From Pseudescherichia sp031987975 (GTDB taxonomy: Bacteria; Pseudomonadota; Gammaproteobacteria; Enterobacterales; Enterobacteriaceae), in the NCBI RefSeq assembly GCF_031987975.1, contig NZ_DALZYX010000012.1, positions 34,217 to 98,216 on the forward strand: a stretch of DNA of 64,000 nucleotides. Reading direction: 5' to 3'. Positions 61,405 to 64,000 of the stretch are shown here, piece by piece. How positions within the stretch are numbered: the stretch's first letter is position 1; each line of letters begins with the position of its first letter. The position numbers and the translations under genes are program-made. The notes under the pieces were generated by a model. It had not been told where the DNA came from. It did no database searches and was given only the letters and a program-made list of their open reading frames with translations.

Positions 61405-62391
61405 TTAATACATCGGCGTAAGTTGCAGAGGCGGTTCTTGCAGAACCTTAACCTGCTCAATAAAGGTCAGAGTTTGCCTGTGCCAATAGTCTTCCCCGGT
61501 TAGCCACGGGAAATTTTTGGGGAATGCGGGATCGTCCCAGCGGCGGATCAGCCATGCCAGATAATAAACCATACGCATGGCGCGTAAAGGTTCAATGAGG
61601 GCGATTTCATCGGTTTTAAATTCGCTAAATTCCTCATAGGCCTCAATAATCGTCTCAAGCTGCATGCGCCGCTCGGCCTTATCGCCGTTGAGCAACATCC
61701 ACAGATCCTGAACCGCAGGGCCGTTACGGGCATCATCGAGATCGACGAACAGCGGCCCGTCGCGCCAGAGAATGTTCCCGGCATGGCAGTCGCCGTGCAG
61801 GCGCAGCAGATCGAAACGCGTATGCCACTGCGCCATCACCGCCTCGATAAGGGAATCCGTGGCGTTAAGGAAGGCAGCTTTCAGGCCAGAAGGGATAAGC
61901 GCCGACTGTTCAAAGACGTTTCGAGGCTCAATCAGGTACTCATTGACGTCGATAGAGGGGCGGCTGGTAAACGTTTTTTTACGCCCGGTTTGATGCAGGC
62001 GGCCAAGGTAGCGCGCCACCCACTCCATCTGATCCAGATTATCGGCTTCGAACTGACGACCGCCGAGGCTGGGGAACACGGCATAGTAGTATCCTTGATG
62101 AGTCAGCAGCGTCTGGCCGTTAAATTCAAGCGGGGCCGCAACCGGAACCTCATTATTCATCAGCTCGTGGGCGAACTGGTGCTCCTCAATAATTTGCTCT
62201 GCCGACCAGCGCTGCGGACGGTAAAATTTCACCACGTAGCGGCGGCGATCTTCATCCTGAAACTGATAGACACGGTTCTCGTAACTGTTGAGCGGGGTAA
62301 GGCCAGAATCCACCCGGATCCCCTGTTCAAACAGCGCATCCATGATGGTATCCGGGTGTAGCGTCTGGAAAGTAAAAGCGTTGTCGTTCAT
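61405..62391 (-). CDS. srkA: Stress-response Ser/Thr kinase SrkA (YihE/RdoA)
   Basis: A 328-residue APH/choline-kinase-fold protein kinase that counters MazEF-linked and Cpx-linked death. The phosphotransferase loop is LHGDCHAGNILW (about residues 196-207) and the metal site FVDLDDARNGP (about 213-223). Upstream partner of dsbA and in the same direction as yihD. Confidence 0.95.
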   Translation of the reverse strand: MNDNAFTFQTLHPDTIMDALFEQGIRVDSGLTPLNSYENRVYQFQDEDRRRYVVKFYRPQRWSAEQIIEEHQFAHELMNNEVPVAAPLEFNGQTLLTHQGYYYAVFPSLGGRQFEADNLDQMEWVARYLGRLHQTGRKKTFTSRPSIDVNEYLIEPRNVFEQSALIPSGLKAAFLNATDSLIEAVMAQWHTRFDLLRLHGDCHAGNILWRDGPLFVDLDDARNGPAVQDLWMLLNGDKAERRMQLETIIEAYEEFSEFKTDEIALIEPLRAMRMVYYLAWLIRRWDDPAFPKNFPWLTGEDYWHRQTLTFIEQVKVLQEPPLQLTPMY

Positions 62392-62467
62392 CCCATCATC
62401 CGGAAATTACTACGAATAGTTCAGGATATCATTTCGTAGCGCATTCAGTTGCACCGCTTACAACCTT

Positions 62468-62737
62468 TTACTCTTTAATTACGCCCCGGGCGCGCAGCAA
62501 GGCAGTTTTGAAATCCTCTTCGTAATCTTTCTGGATCCCAGGGATAGCGGCATCCTTTGCCGAGTCGCGCATTTTGAGGTGATAGATCAGAATATCGTCA
62601 GAAAGATCGGCCAGCTCGCCGTCATAGCCTGACTCCTGCGCCAGTTTTTGCAAAAATTGCATCAGATTAAGCTCGGGTTCTTTTTGCCAGGCGGGCTGGA
62701 GGAGTTCAATTACTTCATTCAGACGTTTACATTTCAT
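62468..62737 (-). CDS. yihD: YihD family protein (DUF1040)
   Basis: An 89-residue soluble protein matching E. coli YihD in length and sequence (MKCKRLNEVIELLQPAWQKE ... ARGVIKE). Function unknown. Divergent from mobA; 76 bp upstream of srkA. Confidence 0.92.
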   Translation of the reverse strand: MKCKRLNEVIELLQPAWQKEPELNLMQFLQKLAQESGYDGELADLSDDILIYHLKMRDSAKDAAIPGIQKDYEEDFKTALLRARGVIKE

Positions 62738-62807
62738 GGTCAGTGCTCCTTACTCGTGAGAGACACACGTTAGCAGGGTCAAACCCACAATAAAAGAGGC
62801 GATATTA

Positions 62808-63392
62808 GTGAATAGTGGACTGGACATCACCGGTGTCGTACTGGCCGGCGGCAGAGCGTCGCGTATGGGGGGAGAAGATAAAGGACTGTTGCTGCTTAAC
62901 GGCATTCCGCTCTGGCAGCACGTCGTAAGCCGTCTGGCTAAGCAAGTAAGCCGTGTTGCGTTGAGTGCTAACCGCAACCTCGATCGCTATCGGGCCAGCG
63001 GCCTGGCGGTTATCGAAGATACGCTGAATGATTTTCCCGGTCCGCTGGCCGGTATGCTGGCCGTTATGCAGCAGACAGCATCCGACTGGTTCCTGTTTTG
63101 TCCGTGCGATACGCCGGGCATACCGTCCGATCTGGCAGCGAGACTGGCTTCTGAGCGGAAGGATGCGCCGGTAGTATGGGTGACCGACGGTGAACGCGAC
63201 CATCCCACCATTGCGCTGGTTCATCGCCAGGTGATACCGCAGCTTACGGCTTATCTGGCATCCGGCGAGCGGCGGGTAATGCTATTTATGCGCCAGGTGG
63301 GAGGCCATGCCGTGGACTTTAGCGATTGCCGGTCGGCGTTTATTAATATCAATACGCCGGACGATCTCACCGGCAGGCAGGAGAAAAAATGA
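62808..63392 (+). CDS. mobA: Molybdenum cofactor guanylyltransferase MobA
   Basis: Attaches GMP to molybdopterin to make the MGD cofactor that FdoG needs. The 194-residue protein has the nucleotide loop VLAGGRASRMGGEDKGLLLL (about residues 9-28) and the metal Asp in PCDTPG (about residue 101). Overlaps mobB by 4 bp. Confidence 0.96.
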   Translation: MNSGLDITGVVLAGGRASRMGGEDKGLLLLNGIPLWQHVVSRLAKQVSRVALSANRNLDRYRASGLAVIEDTLNDFPGPLAGMLAVMQQTASDWFLFCPCDTPGIPSDLAARLASERKDAPVVWVTDGERDHPTIALVHRQVIPQLTAYLASGERRVMLFMRQVGGHAVDFSDCRSAFININTPDDLTGRQEKK

Positions 63393-63889
63393 AGCCGATC
63401 CTCGCGATAGCCGCATGGAGCGGTACAGGGAAAACCACGCTGCTTAAGCGCCTGATCCCTGCTCTCTGTGAACGGGGCATCCGTCCCGGCCTCATAAAGC
63501 ATACGCATCATAATATGGATGTCGATAAGCCCGGCAAGGATAGCTATGAGTTACGCAAGGCAGGTGCGGCACAAACCCTCGTCGCCAGCCAGCAGCGGTG
63601 GGCCTTGATGACCGAAACGCCAGACGAAGAGGCGCTCGACTTAACGTTTCTGGCCAGCAGAATGGATCACACGAAGTTAGATCTGGTTTTGGTAGAGGGC
63701 TTCAAGCATGAGCCAGTGGCGAAGATCCTGCTTTTTCGGGCAGATGCCGGGCATCGGGTGGAGGAGCTGGAAGTTGACGATCGCGTTATTGCGATCGCCA
63801 GTGATATAGCAATTTCAACTACAGTGCCGGTATTGGATTTGAATGATGTGGCTGGGATTGCTGATTTTGTAGAGCAATGGTTACGTTAA
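63389..63889 (+). CDS. mobB: Molybdopterin-guanine dinucleotide adapter MobB
   Basis: GTP-binding protein assisting MobA. The 166-residue protein has Walker A AWSGTGKTTLLKRL (about residues 8-21), HTHHNMDVDKPGKDSY and the C-terminal segment LVLVEGFKHEP. Translationally coupled to mobA, with an rRNA operon running towards it. Confidence 0.95.
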   Translation: MKPILAIAAWSGTGKTTLLKRLIPALCERGIRPGLIKHTHHNMDVDKPGKDSYELRKAGAAQTLVASQQRWALMTETPDEEALDLTFLASRMDHTKLDLVLVEGFKHEPVAKILLFRADAGHRVEELEVDDRVIAIASDIAISTTVPVLDLNDVAGIADFVEQWLR

Positions 63890-63892
63890 TAC

Positions 63893-63923
63893 GCCGGGCG
63901 GCGCTACGCTTGCCCGGCCTACA
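63893..63923. repeat. REP element after mobB
   Basis: Identical 31-bp copy of the unit at 44580-44610, in the same orientation, placed between the mobB stop and the rRNA operon terminator. Confidence 0.85.
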
Positions 63924-63950
63924 GAATCGGTCATTTCTGCGGCACAACGC

Positions 63951-63977
63951 AAAAAGGCCATCCTTACGGATGGCCTT
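63951..63977 (-). terminator. rRNA operon terminator (T1-like)
   Basis: On the minus strand AAGGCCATCC-gtaa-GGATGGCCTT followed by TTT, the usual enterobacterial rrn terminator form, 11 bp beyond the 5S 3' end. Confidence 0.9.
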
Positions 63978-63988
63978 CTGCTTGTTTG

Positions 63989-64000
63989 ATGCCTGGCAGT
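63989..64000 (-). rRNA. 5S rRNA, 3' end only
   Basis: The last 12 bases read on the minus strand as ACTGCCAGGCAT, the conserved 3' end of enterobacterial 5S rRNA. The gene continues beyond the window. Together with the terminator and the mobB neighbour this is the end of the operon equivalent to E. coli rrnA. Confidence 0.85.

Noticed and set aside
1..64000. CRISPR arrays, prophage or complete insertion sequences
   Set aside because: No regularly spaced direct repeats, no phage structural genes and no full transposase were seen anywhere in the window.

Overview
The window is a stretch of enterobacterial chromosome. From glpF to the tail of a 5S rRNA gene it follows, with few breaks, the gene order known from the glpFKX-tpiA-pfkA-cpx-sodA-rha-fdo-typA-gln-hemN-polA-dsbA-mob-rrn part of the Escherichia coli map. 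Proteins closely resemble E. coli ones, but the accessory genes differ: an ABC-type rhamnose importer in place of RhaT, a raffinose/alpha-galactoside cluster, and a DASS-type carrier where E. coli has cdh. This fits Enterobacter or a close relative (Lelliottia, Leclercia, Kosakonia, Klebsiella group) better than E. coli; the genus cannot be fixed from the sequence alone.

Layout. 1-6.6 kb: glycerol uptake and gluconeogenesis (glpF, glpK, glpX), fpr, two small envelope genes and tpiA. 6.6-11.2 kb: a DASS transporter, sbp, pfkA, fieF. 11.3-11.9 kb: a Phd/Doc-type toxin-antitoxin pair. 12-14.8 kb: the Cpx envelope-stress locus, including the CpxQ small RNA in the cpxP 3' end. 14.8-16.2 kb: yiiM, sodA. 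16.3-28.1 kb: one large rhamnose locus with two AraC regulators, the kinase-isomerase-aldolase operon, a complete ABC importer, lactaldehyde reductase and mutarotase. 28.1-31.4 kb: an AT-rich island with an orphan PAAR-domain type VI effector overlapping a membrane immunity candidate, plus an unassigned ORF; a degenerate second copy of the rhaM 3' end marks its far edge. 31.4-36 kb: a raf-like LacI regulator, alpha-galactosidase and permease with tandem operators. 36-37.9 kb: a cupin regulator, AzlC/AzlD exporter and a BhsA-like peptide. 38-44.6 kb: fdhD and the formate dehydrogenase-O operon with its selenocysteine codon. 44.6-49.5 kb: yiiD, dtd, yihY, yihX, typA. 49.5-53.9 kb: glnA-glnL-glnG with sigma-54 and NtrC sites. 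54-57.4 kb: hemN, a small membrane ORF, yihI, CsrC, engB and Spot 42. 57.5-64 kb: polA, dsbA, srkA, yihD, mobA, mobB and the end of an rRNA operon.

How it works together. The rhamnose locus looks self-sufficient: import, mutarotation, isomerisation, phosphorylation, aldol cleavage and reduction of the lactaldehyde by-product, under RhaS/RhaR and CRP. The dihydroxyacetone phosphate it yields meets tpiA and pfkA chemistry encoded nearby. MobA/MobB (molybdenum cofactor), FdhD (sulfuration) and FdhE serve the FdoGHI enzyme. Four small RNAs (CpxQ, CsrC, Spot 42 and probably GlnZ) are recognisable. The most interesting non-core material is the 28.1-31.4 kb island, with its effector-immunity pair and the rhaM remnant.
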